A DNA stretch of 64,000 nucleotides. Source: Saprospirales bacterium (GTDB lineage: Bacteria > Bacteroidota > Bacteroidia > Chitinophagales > Saprospiraceae). This document shows positions 18,073 through 26,879 of this stretch, in pieces. Every line of letters begins with the position of its first letter. Within the stretch, counting starts at the first letter, position 1. The notes below the pieces were generated by a model that searched no databases, was not told where the DNA came from, and saw only the letters and a program-made list of their open reading frames with translations. The stretch spans positions 124,001 to 188,000 of the forward strand of contig JADJYG010000007.1 in assembly GCA_016719895.1 (NCBI GenBank), in the 5' to 3' direction. Both the position numbers and the translations under genes were made by a program.

Positions 18073-20064
18073 TTAGGCATCGATCCTTGCGTACTTGGCA
18101 TTTGCCTCGATAAACGCCCGGCGCGGCGGCACCTCGTCGCCCATAAGCATGGCGAACATACGGTCGGCTTCGGCGCCGTCGTCGATTGTGGCCTGCTTCA
18201 GGATGCGGGTGGAGGGATCCATAGTAGTTTCCCAGAGCTGTTCGGCGTTCATTTCGCCAAGACCCTTGTAGCGCTGAACTTTTACGGAGTCGTCGTCTTC
18301 GCGGCCGCCGGAGAATTCGAGGGTGGCAGATTTTCGTTCCTTATCGTTCCAGCAATAGCGCTGGTTTTTGCCTTTGCGCACGAGGTATAGCGGCGGTTGG
18401 GCGATATAAATGTGGCCTTTTAGAATCAGTTCGCGCATGTAGCGGAAGAAAAAGGTCAGAATAAGTGTGGTGATGTGGCTGCCGTCGACATCGGCGTCGC
18501 ACATGATCACGATCTTGTGGTAACGCAATTTGTCGGTGACGAGCACGCGGTGTCCTTCGTCATTTTCGGTAATGGATACGCCCAATGCGGTGAAGATATT
18601 TTTGATCTCTTCGTTTTCGTAAATCTTATGTTCAAGGGCTTTTTCCACATTCAGGATTTTACCGCGCAGGGGCAGGATAGCCTGGATATTGCGGTCGCGG
18701 CCCTGTTTGGCCGTTCCGCCTGCCGAGTCGCCCTCGACGAGGAAAATTTCGCTTTCGTCGGGGTTGCGGCTGGAGCAGTCGGCCAGTTTGCCGGGCAAGC
18801 CGCCGCCGGTGAGCGCGCCCTTGCGCTGTACCATTTCGCGGGCTTTGCGAGCGGCGTTGCGGGCGGTGGCGGCCAGCACCACCTTTTCGATGATCCGCCG
18901 GGCGTGCGAAGGGTTTTCTTCCAGGAAAATTTTCAGCGCATCGCCCACGCACCGGCTCACGATGCCAAGCACCTCGGAGTTGCCCAGTTCGCCCTTGGTT
19001 TGGCCTTTGAACTGGGGTTCGGGCACTTTTACCGACACGATGGCGGTAAGGCCCTCCATAAAGTCCTCTCCGCTGATCGTAAAGTTGATCTTTTTAAAGA
19101 AACCATTGTCATCGCCGTATTTTTTAAACTCCCGGGTGAGGGCGCGCCGGAAGCCGCTGACGTGCGTACCGCCGTCGCGCGTGCTGATGTTGTTGACAAA
19201 TGAAATGACGTTCTCGGAGTAGGAGGTATTGTACAGGATGGCGACCTCCACGTCCACGCCTTCTTCGTTGGCGGTGATGTAAATCGGTTTTTCGATCAAC
19301 CTGGTTTTAGCTTCGTCGAGCCAGAGAACGAACTCCTGCAAGCCGCCTTGCGAAAGGAAATGTTCGCTTTTAAAGCTGCCGTTTTCTTTTTCGCGTTCAT
19401 CCACCAGGTCGAGGTGCAACCCTTTATTGAGGAACGACAACTCCCGCAGGCGGTGCGCCAGGATATCAAACTTGTACTCGGCTGTTTCGAAAATTTCCGG
19501 GTCGGGCAGGAAGGTAACGCTTGTACCGCGGTCGGTGGCGGCGCCCACTTCCCGAACGTCGTACTGGGGCTTTCCCCGCATGTATTCCTGTTCGTACACC
19601 TTGCCGCCGCGGTGTACTTCGGCGCGCAGGTTTACCGAAAGGGCATTCACGCAGGAAACCCCCACCCCGTGCAAGCCGCCGGAAACCTTGTAGGAATCCT
19701 TGTCGAATTTTCCCCCTGCGTGCAGTACGGTCATCACGACTTCCAGGGCCGATTTTTTCAGCTTGGGGTGCAAGTCTGTGGGAATACCACGGCCGTTATC
19801 TTTTACGGTGATGCTGTTGTCGGCGTGTATGGTCACCCAGATATTCGTACAGTGGCCGGCCAGGTGTTCGTCGATCGAGTTGTCCACCACCTCCCACACC
19901 AGGTGGTGCAAGCCTTTGGTGTCGGTACTGCCGATATACATGCCCGGCCGCTTGCGCACGGCTTCCAGCCCTTCCAGAGCAGTGATGCTACTGGCACCGT
20001 AATCGCCGGGGTTGGCGGCGGCTTTTTTTTGCTGATCTTCTACGGAATCAAATTCTTCTTTCAT
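18073..20064 (-). CDS. gyrB: DNA gyrase subunit B
   Basis: 663 residues. GHKL ATPase motifs: VVDNSIDEHLAG, DNGRGIPTDLHP, LHAGGKFD, GGLHGVGVSCVNALS. The TOPRIM domain contains EIFLVEGDSAGG and the metal-binding IMCDADVDGSHI; the C-terminus has the QRYKGLGEMNAEQLWETTM gyrase/topo IV box. With GyrA it introduces negative supercoils. A ~25-residue charged N-terminal extension precedes the core. ParE is a formal alternative, but length and box sequence favour GyrB. Confidence 0.95.
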   Translation of the reverse strand: MKEEFDSVEDQQKKAAANPGDYGASSITALEGLEAVRKRPGMYIGSTDTKGLHHLVWEVVDNSIDEHLAGHCTNIWVTIHADNSITVKDNGRGIPTDLHPKLKKSALEVVMTVLHAGGKFDKDSYKVSGGLHGVGVSCVNALSVNLRAEVHRGGKVYEQEYMRGKPQYDVREVGAATDRGTSVTFLPDPEIFETAEYKFDILAHRLRELSFLNKGLHLDLVDEREKENGSFKSEHFLSQGGLQEFVLWLDEAKTRLIEKPIYITANEEGVDVEVAILYNTSYSENVISFVNNISTRDGGTHVSGFRRALTREFKKYGDDNGFFKKINFTISGEDFMEGLTAIVSVKVPEPQFKGQTKGELGNSEVLGIVSRCVGDALKIFLEENPSHARRIIEKVVLAATARNAARKAREMVQRKGALTGGGLPGKLADCSSRNPDESEIFLVEGDSAGGTAKQGRDRNIQAILPLRGKILNVEKALEHKIYENEEIKNIFTALGVSITENDEGHRVLVTDKLRYHKIVIMCDADVDGSHITTLILTFFFRYMRELILKGHIYIAQPPLYLVRKGKNQRYCWNDKERKSATLEFSGGREDDDSVKVQRYKGLGEMNAEQLWETTMDPSTRILKQATIDDGAEADRMFAMLMGDEVPPRRAFIEANAKYARIDA

Positions 20065-20071
20065 AGGGGTG

Positions 20072-20079
20072 CAAAATTA
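20072..20079 (-). promoter_or_regulatory. gyrB -7 promoter element (TAATTTTG)
   Basis: On the minus strand TAATTTTG fits TAnnTTTG, 7 bases before the ATG at 20064, suggesting a very short or absent leader. A -33 element is not clear. Confidence 0.45.
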
Positions 20080-20274
20080 CGAAGAAACGGTCGTTTGTAA
20101 AAGGAAAGTCCTTTGTTTTTATGCCTGAAAAGGACAATTTAATACATTGTTTATCAAATATTTATGGTAAATAACGAATTATGTTTTTTCACATCAGCCG
20201 GGGATTCGCCGCAGCCGTATTATTGAACACCGTTTGAGCAGTCGCTGACCTTGCCGGTGAGCAATTTCCACCGG

Positions 20275-20282
20275 TATTTTTG
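20275..20282 (+). promoter_or_regulatory. -7 promoter element (TATTTTTG) of the SRPBCC gene
   Basis: TATTTTTG fits TAnnTTTG, with TTG at 20250-20252 as a possible -33 (22-base spacer). It also supports the ATG at 20307 over a TTG at 20280, which would overlap the promoter. Confidence 0.4.
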
Positions 20283-20306
20283 CACAAAAAAAAACAACAT
20301 ACCGTC

Positions 20307-20894
20307 ATGATAAATTCTATGGAAAGCACAGTCGCCTCAGCCCGGACAACGGCGGCCGGGTATCATTTTATTACAAACTGGCGCCTTCCCGGAACCGGCT
20401 GCGCCAAAGTGTACGGGGTTCTGGAAGACGTGGAGACGCTGGCCGCCTGGTGGCCTTCGGTGTATCTGGATGTGCGGGTGCGGGAAAAGGGCCAACCCGG
20501 CGGCGTGGGAAAGGTAGTGGAGCTTTATACGAAAGGCTGGCTGCCCTACACCCTGCGCTGGACATTCCGGGTGACTGCCGCCGACTTCCCCAACGGGTTT
20601 TCACTCGAGGCGCAGGGCGATTTCGCAGGGCAGGGGGTGTGGACGTTCCGGCAGGAGGGTCCGGATTGCCTGGTGCAGTACGACTGGAAAATCGCGGCGG
20701 AAAAGCCTTTGCTCCGGTATTTGAGCTGGTTGTTTCGACCCGTTTTTTCCGCCAACCACTTCTGGGCCATGCGGCAGGGCAACCTCAGCCTGGCACTTGA
20801 ACTGCGCCGGCGGCGCGGCGAGCAAGTGCCGCCGCCGCCCGGGCCCACCTGGCCGCACAATTGGTTGAACAATAAAATTTTACCGCCCTCCTGA
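20307..20894 (+). CDS. SRPBCC family lipid/ligand-binding protein
   Basis: 195 residues from the ATG at 20307. The pattern W-x-L-P-G-T-G-C-A-K-V-Y-G-V-L-E-D-V-E-T-L-A-A-W-W-P-S-V and the GFSLEAQGDFAGQGVWTF strand match polyketide-cyclase/START-like SRPBCC proteins. There is no signal peptide; the ligand is unknown. Its stop abuts the stop of the convergent tryptophan dioxygenase gene without a gap. Confidence 0.75.
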   Translation: MINSMESTVASARTTAAGYHFITNWRLPGTGCAKVYGVLEDVETLAAWWPSVYLDVRVREKGQPGGVGKVVELYTKGWLPYTLRWTFRVTAADFPNGFSLEAQGDFAGQGVWTFRQEGPDCLVQYDWKIAAEKPLLRYLSWLFRPVFSANHFWAMRQGNLSLALELRRRRGEQVPPPPGPTWPHNWLNNKILPPS

Positions 20895-21815
20895 TTACGC
20901 CCCCTCCTCTTTGCCCCAGGCCGCAAGTTCGCCGGCTGTCCAGAGACCGGGGAAAAATATGCGTTGCTGGTAGCGGGGGTGCAAGTATTTTTCCCAATGG
21001 CTGCCGCCGGTGGCGGCTTTTTCCTCCTGGCCGCTGCCCAGATAGGTATGTGCGGTCTGGAGATGCACTAAAGGCCAACGCACATTGAAGGCACTGTCGA
21101 AATCGCGCAAGGCTTGGCGAAGCATATCTGTTGCCGAACCTTTTTGTTCCAGCAACTGATAACGGGCATACAGGTTGTGGCCCTCCATTTGAGCCGCCAA
21201 TGCGATAAAAGATTCCAGATAACGCGCTTCAAATTGTTGAAGTGTCAGGGTTTTGGCGCCGGTAGCGCGGTCGAACCCGGCGTCTTGCCAGTAGAGGTAT
21301 TGAAACTTTTCCCGCAGCGAAATACCGGCGGGCATAACCGCTTTTTTTGCCGGTTGGATCAGGTTGTCAAGCGGCGTGCTATGCAGTTCGATGTAGCGAA
21401 ACTGGGCCGACTGAAACCCGCTGGCCGGCGCCAGTGCGAGGCGAAACTGGTTGTAGTCTTCATAAGACATGCCCTGGTTCATGATGCTGAACGAATTGCA
21501 CAACAGATCGGAATAGCGCACCATACGCTGCAATTTTTCGGCAAACACTGCCGGCTCCGGCAAAGCGCCGCAAGTGAGTTGCTCCAGTTCGTGGCGGATC
21601 AGCCGCAACACCAGTTCTGTTACCTGGTGGTAAACGATAAAAATGAACTCGTCTTTAAAGCCGGTTCGGGGTTTTTGCAACGTGAGCAGGGTATCGACCT
21701 GGATGTAATCCCAGTAGTTGACTGGCTCGCTCAGGAGCAGCCCCTGCAAATAGGTTTCCGGATTTTGGCCGAGCGCGTGGTATTTTTGCTCGATGTCGCG
21801 CAGCAAATCTTGCAT
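20895..21815 (-). CDS. Tryptophan 2,3-dioxygenase
   Basis: 306 residues. Family motifs: NYWDYIQVDTLLTLQKPRT near residue 33, DEFIFIVYHQVTELVLRLIRHEL (His as distal haem-site residue) near 55, and the Arg/Thr-containing GMSYEDYNQFRLALAPASGFQSAQFRYIE near 120. It opens L-tryptophan to N-formylkynurenine using haem and O2. No other kynurenine-pathway gene is adjacent. A TACCTTTG -7 element lies 38 bases upstream. Confidence 0.92.
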   Translation of the reverse strand: MQDLLRDIEQKYHALGQNPETYLQGLLLSEPVNYWDYIQVDTLLTLQKPRTGFKDEFIFIVYHQVTELVLRLIRHELEQLTCGALPEPAVFAEKLQRMVRYSDLLCNSFSIMNQGMSYEDYNQFRLALAPASGFQSAQFRYIELHSTPLDNLIQPAKKAVMPAGISLREKFQYLYWQDAGFDRATGAKTLTLQQFEARYLESFIALAAQMEGHNLYARYQLLEQKGSATDMLRQALRDFDSAFNVRWPLVHLQTAHTYLGSGQEEKAATGGSHWEKYLHPRYQQRIFFPGLWTAGELAAWGKEEGA

Positions 21816-21852
21816 AATGATTCAGGCGTTGGTTAGGTGCAGAATGTGCTGC

Positions 21853-21860
21853 CAAAGGTA
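21853..21860 (-). promoter_or_regulatory. -7 promoter element (TACCTTTG) of tryptophan dioxygenase
   Basis: Minus-strand TACCTTTG exactly fits TAnnTTTG; the start codon at 21815 would then have a leader of about 30 bases. Confidence 0.45.
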
Positions 21861-21982
21861 ATTCGACTCGGGTTATAATAGCTATTATTTACGCATAACC
21901 GATGGTGAAATCACACCCTTTACCCTATCCTCAGACGGTACACAGGGTGGAGGGTTTTTAACAAATTACTACAAATCTCCTT

Positions 21983-22225
21983 ATGTGGCACGAAGAAAAC
22001 AATCGCCTGCAGGCCAGTTTCCGGTTCAAGGACTTTGCCGAAGCATTTGCCTTTATGACCGAAGTGGCTTTTCACGCTGAAAAACAAGACCACCACCCCG
22101 ACTGGAGCAACGCCTGGAACCGGGTGGATATTCAGCTCACCACCCATAGCGCCGAAAACATGGTGACTGCCAGGGACCGCAAACTGGCCGAAACAATCGA
22201 CGGGATTTTTCGGAAATATCAATAA
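21983..22225 (+). CDS. Pterin-4a-carbinolamine dehydratase
   Basis: 80 residues, slightly short for the family (usually 95-105) because the N-terminal helix is reduced. The core is complete: FKDFAEAFAFMTEVAFHAEKQDHHPDWSNAWNRVDIQLTTH contains the catalytic His-His-Pro-x-W motif. It recycles 4a-hydroxy-tetrahydrobiopterin, normally for aromatic amino-acid hydroxylases; none is in the window. It is divergent from tryptophan dioxygenase. Confidence 0.9.
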   Translation: MWHEENNRLQASFRFKDFAEAFAFMTEVAFHAEKQDHHPDWSNAWNRVDIQLTTHSAENMVTARDRKLAETIDGIFRKYQ

Positions 22226-22244
22226 AAGGGTTTTAAGGTTGCTG

Positions 22245-22381
22245 GTTTCAGGGTTGCTGGTTAGAAGGTTTCTGGTTGCTCCATTCTGTGGTTTAGGAAA
22301 GCGCGCATACCTTTACGATTTGCTGACATCAGGCTGGTTTATCCAGCCCCCAGCAACCTTCTAACCAGCAACCTTGAAACC
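22245..22381. repeat. 27-bp near-perfect inverted repeat flanking an 83-bp spacer
   Basis: 22245-22271 and 22355-22381 are inverted copies with one mismatch, built from TTGCTGGTT/AACCAGCAA modules; further partial copies of the module surround the left arm. The right arm ends 10 bases before the aminotransferase start at 22392. The 83-bp spacer has no coding frame. It resembles an intergenic repeat remnant. Confidence 0.75.
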
Positions 22382-22391
22382 ATATATTATT

Positions 22392-23534
22392 ATGCAAATA
22401 AAATCCAAACTCCCGCGTGTCGGCACCACGATTTTTACCGTCATGTCGGGCTTGGCCAACCAGGTTGGAGCCATCAATCTTTCCCAGGGTTTTCCGAATT
22501 TCAATCCGTCGGATCGCCTGCAACAGCTGGTGTACGAACACATGCAGCGCGGCGACAACCAGTATTCGCCGATGCCCGGCCTGCTGCCCTTGCGCGAACG
22601 CATTGCCGAAAAGATGGAGCGCGCCTATGGCCGGCCCCTGGACCCCGACACGGAAATTACCATAACCGCCGGCGGCACACAGGCTATTTTTTGTGCGATC
22701 GCCGCCTTCGTACACCCCGGTGATGAGGTCATTCTGATCGAACCCTGCTACGATTCGTACCGGCCTTCGGTTGAAACGGTGGGCGGGACGGCCGTGCCCT
22801 ATGCCTTGTCGGCGCCGGATTACCGGATCGATTGGGCTGCCGTGGGCCGGCTGGTCACGCCGCGTACCCGCATGCTCTGCATCAATACGCCCAACAACCC
22901 CACCGGCACCCTGCTGCGGGAGGCCGACATGCTGGCGATCAGCCGCTTGTTGAAGAATACGGACATCCTGGTCATGAGCGACGAGGTGTACGAACACCTT
23001 ATTTTCGATAGCGAGCCGCATGCCTCCGCACTGCGCTATCCCGAGCTCTACGAACGCAGCCTCTGCATTTATTCATTCGGAAAAACCTACCACAACACCG
23101 GCTGGAAAACCGGCTATTGCATCGCGCCGCCCGAACTGACCCGCGAATTCCGGAAAGTACACCAGTTCAATGTGTTTTCCGCCAACCACCCCATGCAGGC
23201 CGCTTTTGCCGACTTTATGGCCGATCCGGCCAAATACCTCGGATTGCCCGAATTTTACCAGCGCAAACGCGACGTGTTTCAACAAGCCATGGCAAATACC
23301 CGCTTCCGGGCCGTTCCCTGCTCGGGCACCTATTTTCAACTCTACGATTACTCCCGCATCAGTGCGGAGCCGGACCTCGACTTTTGCAAGCGGCTGACCA
23401 CCGAATTCGGCGTGGCCGCCATTCCGGTGTCATCCTTTTTTTCCAATGGACGCGACGACAAGGTGGTGCGCTTTTGTTTTGCAAAAACGGAGGACATGCT
23501 CGAACGGGCGGGGGAATTGCTGGCCAGGGTCTAA
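22392..23534 (+). CDS. PLP-dependent methionine-type aminotransferase (class I/II)
   Basis: 380 residues from the ATG at 22392. Motifs: NLSQGFPNFNP near residue 26, NTPNNPTG near 163, and the PLP lysine in YSFGKTYHNTGWKTGYCIAPP near 228. This segment is characteristic of the YbdL-like methionine aminotransferases that make 2-keto-4-methylthiobutyrate in methionine salvage. Kynurenine aminotransferases are close relatives, and the nearby tryptophan dioxygenase keeps that option open. Confidence 0.87.
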   Translation: MQIKSKLPRVGTTIFTVMSGLANQVGAINLSQGFPNFNPSDRLQQLVYEHMQRGDNQYSPMPGLLPLRERIAEKMERAYGRPLDPDTEITITAGGTQAIFCAIAAFVHPGDEVILIEPCYDSYRPSVETVGGTAVPYALSAPDYRIDWAAVGRLVTPRTRMLCINTPNNPTGTLLREADMLAISRLLKNTDILVMSDEVYEHLIFDSEPHASALRYPELYERSLCIYSFGKTYHNTGWKTGYCIAPPELTREFRKVHQFNVFSANHPMQAAFADFMADPAKYLGLPEFYQRKRDVFQQAMANTRFRAVPCSGTYFQLYDYSRISAEPDLDFCKRLTTEFGVAAIPVSSFFSNGRDDKVVRFCFAKTEDMLERAGELLARV

Positions 23535-23539
23535 GCCGG

Positions 23540-23746
23540 TTATTTCAGCAGTTCCTTTCGGGAAACCCGCGTTGTTTTTAGCAGTTTCCGGCTCGATGCC
23601 GCCTCATTTCCCGGCTTCGCGCGGTAGCGTTGAAACACCACCGTTTGCGCGGCGGAATCCCAGGCCGTTTCCACAACATCGATCTGCGTGTCGTCTGCAT
23701 CGATTTTCCAACTTTCCTGATGTTTGATCTGAAAATCAAGCGGCAA
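23540..23746 (-). CDS. Short hypothetical ORF
   Basis: 68 codons from a TTG at 23744-23746, ending 5 bases after the aminotransferase stop on the opposite strand. The product is hydrophilic (SWKIDADDTQIDVVETAWDS..., basic C-terminus) and lacks a signal peptide. The frame continues upstream into the end of the vWA gene. It fills an otherwise empty gap and its composition is protein-like, but I recognise no family. Confidence 0.3.
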   Translation of the reverse strand: MPLDFQIKHQESWKIDADDTQIDVVETAWDSAAQTVVFQRYRAKPGNEAASSRKLLKTTRVSRKELLK

Positions 23747-23789
23747 GCGCCGGCCTTTGGCAATTAAGCGCCGGCAATTTCCGTGAGAA

Positions 23790-25799
23790 TCAACTGCTGA
23801 CCACCAGCACTTTCCCGCTTTGCACCTGCCCGTCTTTCCAGATGCGGAGGGTGTAAAACCCTGCCGGCAGATTCCCCACGGGTATGCTGTGGAGGCCGGC
23901 GCTCAGGGAGCTGAGGTTGTGCACGGCTTTGCCCTGCGCGTCGTAGAGCGTCACTTTTTGCGCATCGAAGGGGAGTACTACGTTGAACTGCGAAACAGCC
24001 GGGTTCGGATAGTACAAAACGGGCGCGGTGTTTTGCGGAGTTTGCTCCTGGCCGGATTGCGCGGCAAAGCGGATGCTGGCTTTGCCGGCACAATCGGGCA
24101 CGCTGGTGTATTCGGTGATGAGCCGCACCAGCAGGTCGTTGAGCAATTCCACTTTATACTCGTCGGTGGTGGGTTCGAGGTGTTTGCCGCCAATGCCCGA
24201 ATGGTCGGTCAGGAACACGTAGGTGCCGTTGGTGGCCAGGCCGAAAAATTTCATCAGAAATTCGGTGTCTTTCTGGATGCCGCTGGCGCTGACGGGCACG
24301 ATCCGGATACCGCGTTTGGCCGCTTCGCGGATCGATTTTTGCAAGCTGGCGCACACCTCTGGGCTTTGGTGAGGGCTGGCATCGAGTACGAGGAAACAGA
24401 TACGCGCCACGGCGTCGGGGGCCCAGGCCTGGCTCAGGACGGCTTCTTCGAGCGCGCTGTGCACCGCTTCGGGGTAGTCGCCGCCGCCCTCGGCCGATTG
24501 TTGGCGGATGTAGCCAACGGTTTGAGCGATATTGGGGGTGAGCGGGCTGCTTTTCACCACGTAGTCGTCGCCCTCGTCGCGGTAAAACACCGTGCCCATG
24601 CGCAGGACCAGTTCGGGGTTGGCGGCCCGCACGCGGCCGGTCACGTCGAGCAGTTCGGTTTTCAGGTATTCCAGTTCGTCGCCCATGCTGCCGGTGGCAT
24701 CCACGGCCCATACGATGTCGACATTTTTGGAGTAGTCGCACGAATATTCAATCCGGTGCCTGTTGATCCCCGCTTCGGCAGGTTTCAGCGCGCCCAGATT
24801 TTCGGACTTTCCGTCGATGCTTGCTGTGGCCTGATATGTGCCGGCTTTGGCATGGGCATCAAAAAAGCCGGCCCAGAGTTCGGCCTTGCCGGTGTTGTCG
24901 GTGCGGGTTTCCCACAGGAGTTCGCCCCATCTTGAATACAGCGCGACCGGCGCGTCGATCACCGGAAAATCCTGCTCGTTGGTCAGCAGTACGGTGAAGC
25001 GCTGTTTGGGATAGAAGCCGTAGGTTTTTTGAAACTCGTCGAGTTCGCCGTCCTTGCTGAGGTCTTGCCAGTGGGTGTTCCAGTTGTGCAGGTCGTTCCA
25101 CTCGCCGGCGGTGAGCAAGCCGGCGCGGGGGGCGGGTTGGGCGGGGATGCCGGGTTGGGCGCCGGGCGATTCGAAGGACGCCTTTTCAGATTCCCTGGTC
25201 AAATATTCGGTTGCCGTTGCGGGGGCTGTCGCATCCCGGACCGGCGGCGGCGGACCGGATACCCGGACGCCGTCGATGTAATAGTTGGTGGCTGCATCGC
25301 GTGAGCCTTTTACTTCGGCCTTGCCGCCATCCACGCTGGTGGCGCCGGCCGTTGCGGCCACTATGGCAATAGCCTTGCGGGTAGGCAGCGCGCGGATTTG
25401 TTCGGCGCTGAGCGTTTGGCCGGTGGAGGTTTTGTCCTGTTCGATCAGGGGAACTTTATAACTTGTTACCACCACTTCCTGAAGGGTGTCGCCCACTTCC
25501 AGTTTGACGTCCAGGGTATTGATGGCGTTGGCCAGTACCCGCACGCCGGTTATTTTTTTGTTGCGGTAGCCGGTGTAGGACACTTCCACGTCGTATTCGC
25601 CGGGTTCGAGGGTGAGCCGGTATTGGCCGTTGACGTCGGTGACGGCGCCTTGTGCGGTTTTGGGAATTGTCACAGTGGCGCCGATCAGCGGTTCGCCTTT
25701 TTCATCGGAGATTTTTCCAGTCAATACCGCGGTGCCGCGGTGCGAAAATGCTGCCAATCCGGACAGGGCGGCCATACAGAACAGGATGAGGTATTTCAT
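23790..25799 (-). CDS. Secreted vWA protein with carboxypeptidase-regulatory and TonB-plug-like segments and T9SS tail
   Basis: 669 residues. Signal peptide (~1-20); CarboxypepD_reg-like beta-sandwich (~25-105, GEPLIGATVTIPKT...NGQYRLTL); a TonB-plug-like segment (~108-185, EVVVTSYKVPLIEQ...LPTRKAIAIVAATAG...GSRDAATNYYIDGVRV) but no beta-barrel; a vWA domain (~365-575) with the MIDAS start VDATGSMGDE; and a type IX sorting domain (~595-669, YYPNPAVSQFNVV...FYTLRIWKDGQVQSGKVLVV). It is most likely exported to the surface by T9SS. Function unknown; the plug-like piece probably derives from a SusC-type receptor. Confidence 0.8.
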   Translation of the reverse strand: MKYLILFCMAALSGLAAFSHRGTAVLTGKISDEKGEPLIGATVTIPKTAQGAVTDVNGQYRLTLEPGEYDVEVSYTGYRNKKITGVRVLANAINTLDVKLEVGDTLQEVVVTSYKVPLIEQDKTSTGQTLSAEQIRALPTRKAIAIVAATAGATSVDGGKAEVKGSRDAATNYYIDGVRVSGPPPPVRDATAPATATEYLTRESEKASFESPGAQPGIPAQPAPRAGLLTAGEWNDLHNWNTHWQDLSKDGELDEFQKTYGFYPKQRFTVLLTNEQDFPVIDAPVALYSRWGELLWETRTDNTGKAELWAGFFDAHAKAGTYQATASIDGKSENLGALKPAEAGINRHRIEYSCDYSKNVDIVWAVDATGSMGDELEYLKTELLDVTGRVRAANPELVLRMGTVFYRDEGDDYVVKSSPLTPNIAQTVGYIRQQSAEGGGDYPEAVHSALEEAVLSQAWAPDAVARICFLVLDASPHQSPEVCASLQKSIREAAKRGIRIVPVSASGIQKDTEFLMKFFGLATNGTYVFLTDHSGIGGKHLEPTTDEYKVELLNDLLVRLITEYTSVPDCAGKASIRFAAQSGQEQTPQNTAPVLYYPNPAVSQFNVVLPFDAQKVTLYDAQGKAVHNLSSLSAGLHSIPVGNLPAGFYTLRIWKDGQVQSGKVLVVSS

Positions 25800-25940
25800 A
25801 TGTGTCGGGTGTTACAAAAATGAACGAATAGGCAAGTCTTGCGGGGAAGCAGATGCGGAAGGACAGGGATGTACATAAAACGGTCGGGGGAAAGTTTTGC
25901 GGCATTAAAAAGAACTGGAACGCAAGCCTTGAACATTGCC

Positions 25941-26879
25941 TCAGCGCCAAATCCGTTTCCCCCATTTCCACAGCACCGACCATTCTTTTTGTACCCGTAA
26001 ATACGTTCGCTGTTCGGCGCCAAACTGCCGCCGCACGCGCTCGATAGATTTGATCATACTGCCTGCAAAGTCGAAGTTTGAGCAGTTGAGCGTTTCTTTG
26101 GCGTAGCGGATCGCCTCCCAGGCCAGCAGAATGCCGGCTCCGGACTGGCGCAGTGCCGGCTCGTCGCCGGCCAGCAGGTAATAAGCCGTGCGTTTATCCC
26201 AAATGAGGTAGGCGACAGCGTGTACGGCGCCGGTTTTATGGTCGGTGGCCCAGAAGATTTCCCGGGCATGGCGCCTGGCCAGTGCGGCGTCGAGCCGTTG
26301 CAGGAATTCAAAAGGGATGGGCGCCGGCAGTCCCTGACGTTCGAAGCTGCGGTTGTGCACGCGGTAGAACAGTTCCAGGTCATTGCCGGTATGCACCTTC
26401 ACCCTGGCGGCGGCTTTGGGCAGTTTGTTGTTGCGGTAATCGGGCGCCAGGTTGTCGCGCAGGGTTTTCAGGTCGTTCAGCGGCAATACGTATGAGTACC
26501 GGGTGGTTTGGCGGAAACCGCGCCAATAGAAAGGCAGCCAGTTGGCAGCGGTGTAGTTAAAATCCTGCTCAAAAGCGGCCAACGGAGGCAGCTGGTCCAA
26601 CAGTGCGTTGAGCAAGGGTACCTCACGGCGGGGTGTGCGGTAATCGGGCAGCAGGTAGGGGCCCATCATTTTGCAAAGCGGCGGCATGGCGACGTAGCGC
26701 CAGTGCAGTTTTTGTTTGAGGAAATAGGGCAATACGCCCACCACGGCAGGGCCCTTGCGCACCAGGGCTGCCGACCATTGGCCGCCGGCGCACACGGCGT
26801 CGAGGTACCAGTCTTGCAGGAACACCGGCAGGTCGGGCGCCGTAGCGCAAAAACGGCGGTATGCATCGCGGTCAAGCAT
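25941..26879 (-). CDS. FemAB-like GNAT-superfamily acyltransferase
   Basis: 312 residues from the ATG at 26879, overlapping the methyltransferase stop by 8 bases. N-terminal LPVFLQDWYLDAVC and the C-terminal block GAVHAVAYLIWDKRTAYYLLAGDEPALRQSGAGILLAWEAIRYA match the double-GNAT FemAB/'CelD-like' proteins that transfer acyl or aminoacyl groups to cell-envelope glycans. Substrate not predictable. It is the last gene of the three-gene run 28982-25941. Confidence 0.72.
   Translation of the reverse strand: MLDRDAYRRFCATAPDLPVFLQDWYLDAVCAGGQWSAALVRKGPAVVGVLPYFLKQKLHWRYVAMPPLCKMMGPYLLPDYRTPRREVPLLNALLDQLPPLAAFEQDFNYTAANWLPFYWRGFRQTTRYSYVLPLNDLKTLRDNLAPDYRNNKLPKAAARVKVHTGNDLELFYRVHNRSFERQGLPAPIPFEFLQRLDAALARRHAREIFWATDHKTGAVHAVAYLIWDKRTAYYLLAGDEPALRQSGAGILLAWEAIRYAKETLNCSNFDFAGSMIKSIERVRRQFGAEQRTYLRVQKEWSVLWKWGKRIWR

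Noticed and set aside
22272..22354. Mobile-element cargo between the inverted repeats
   Set aside because: 83 bp without any coding frame or transposase similarity.
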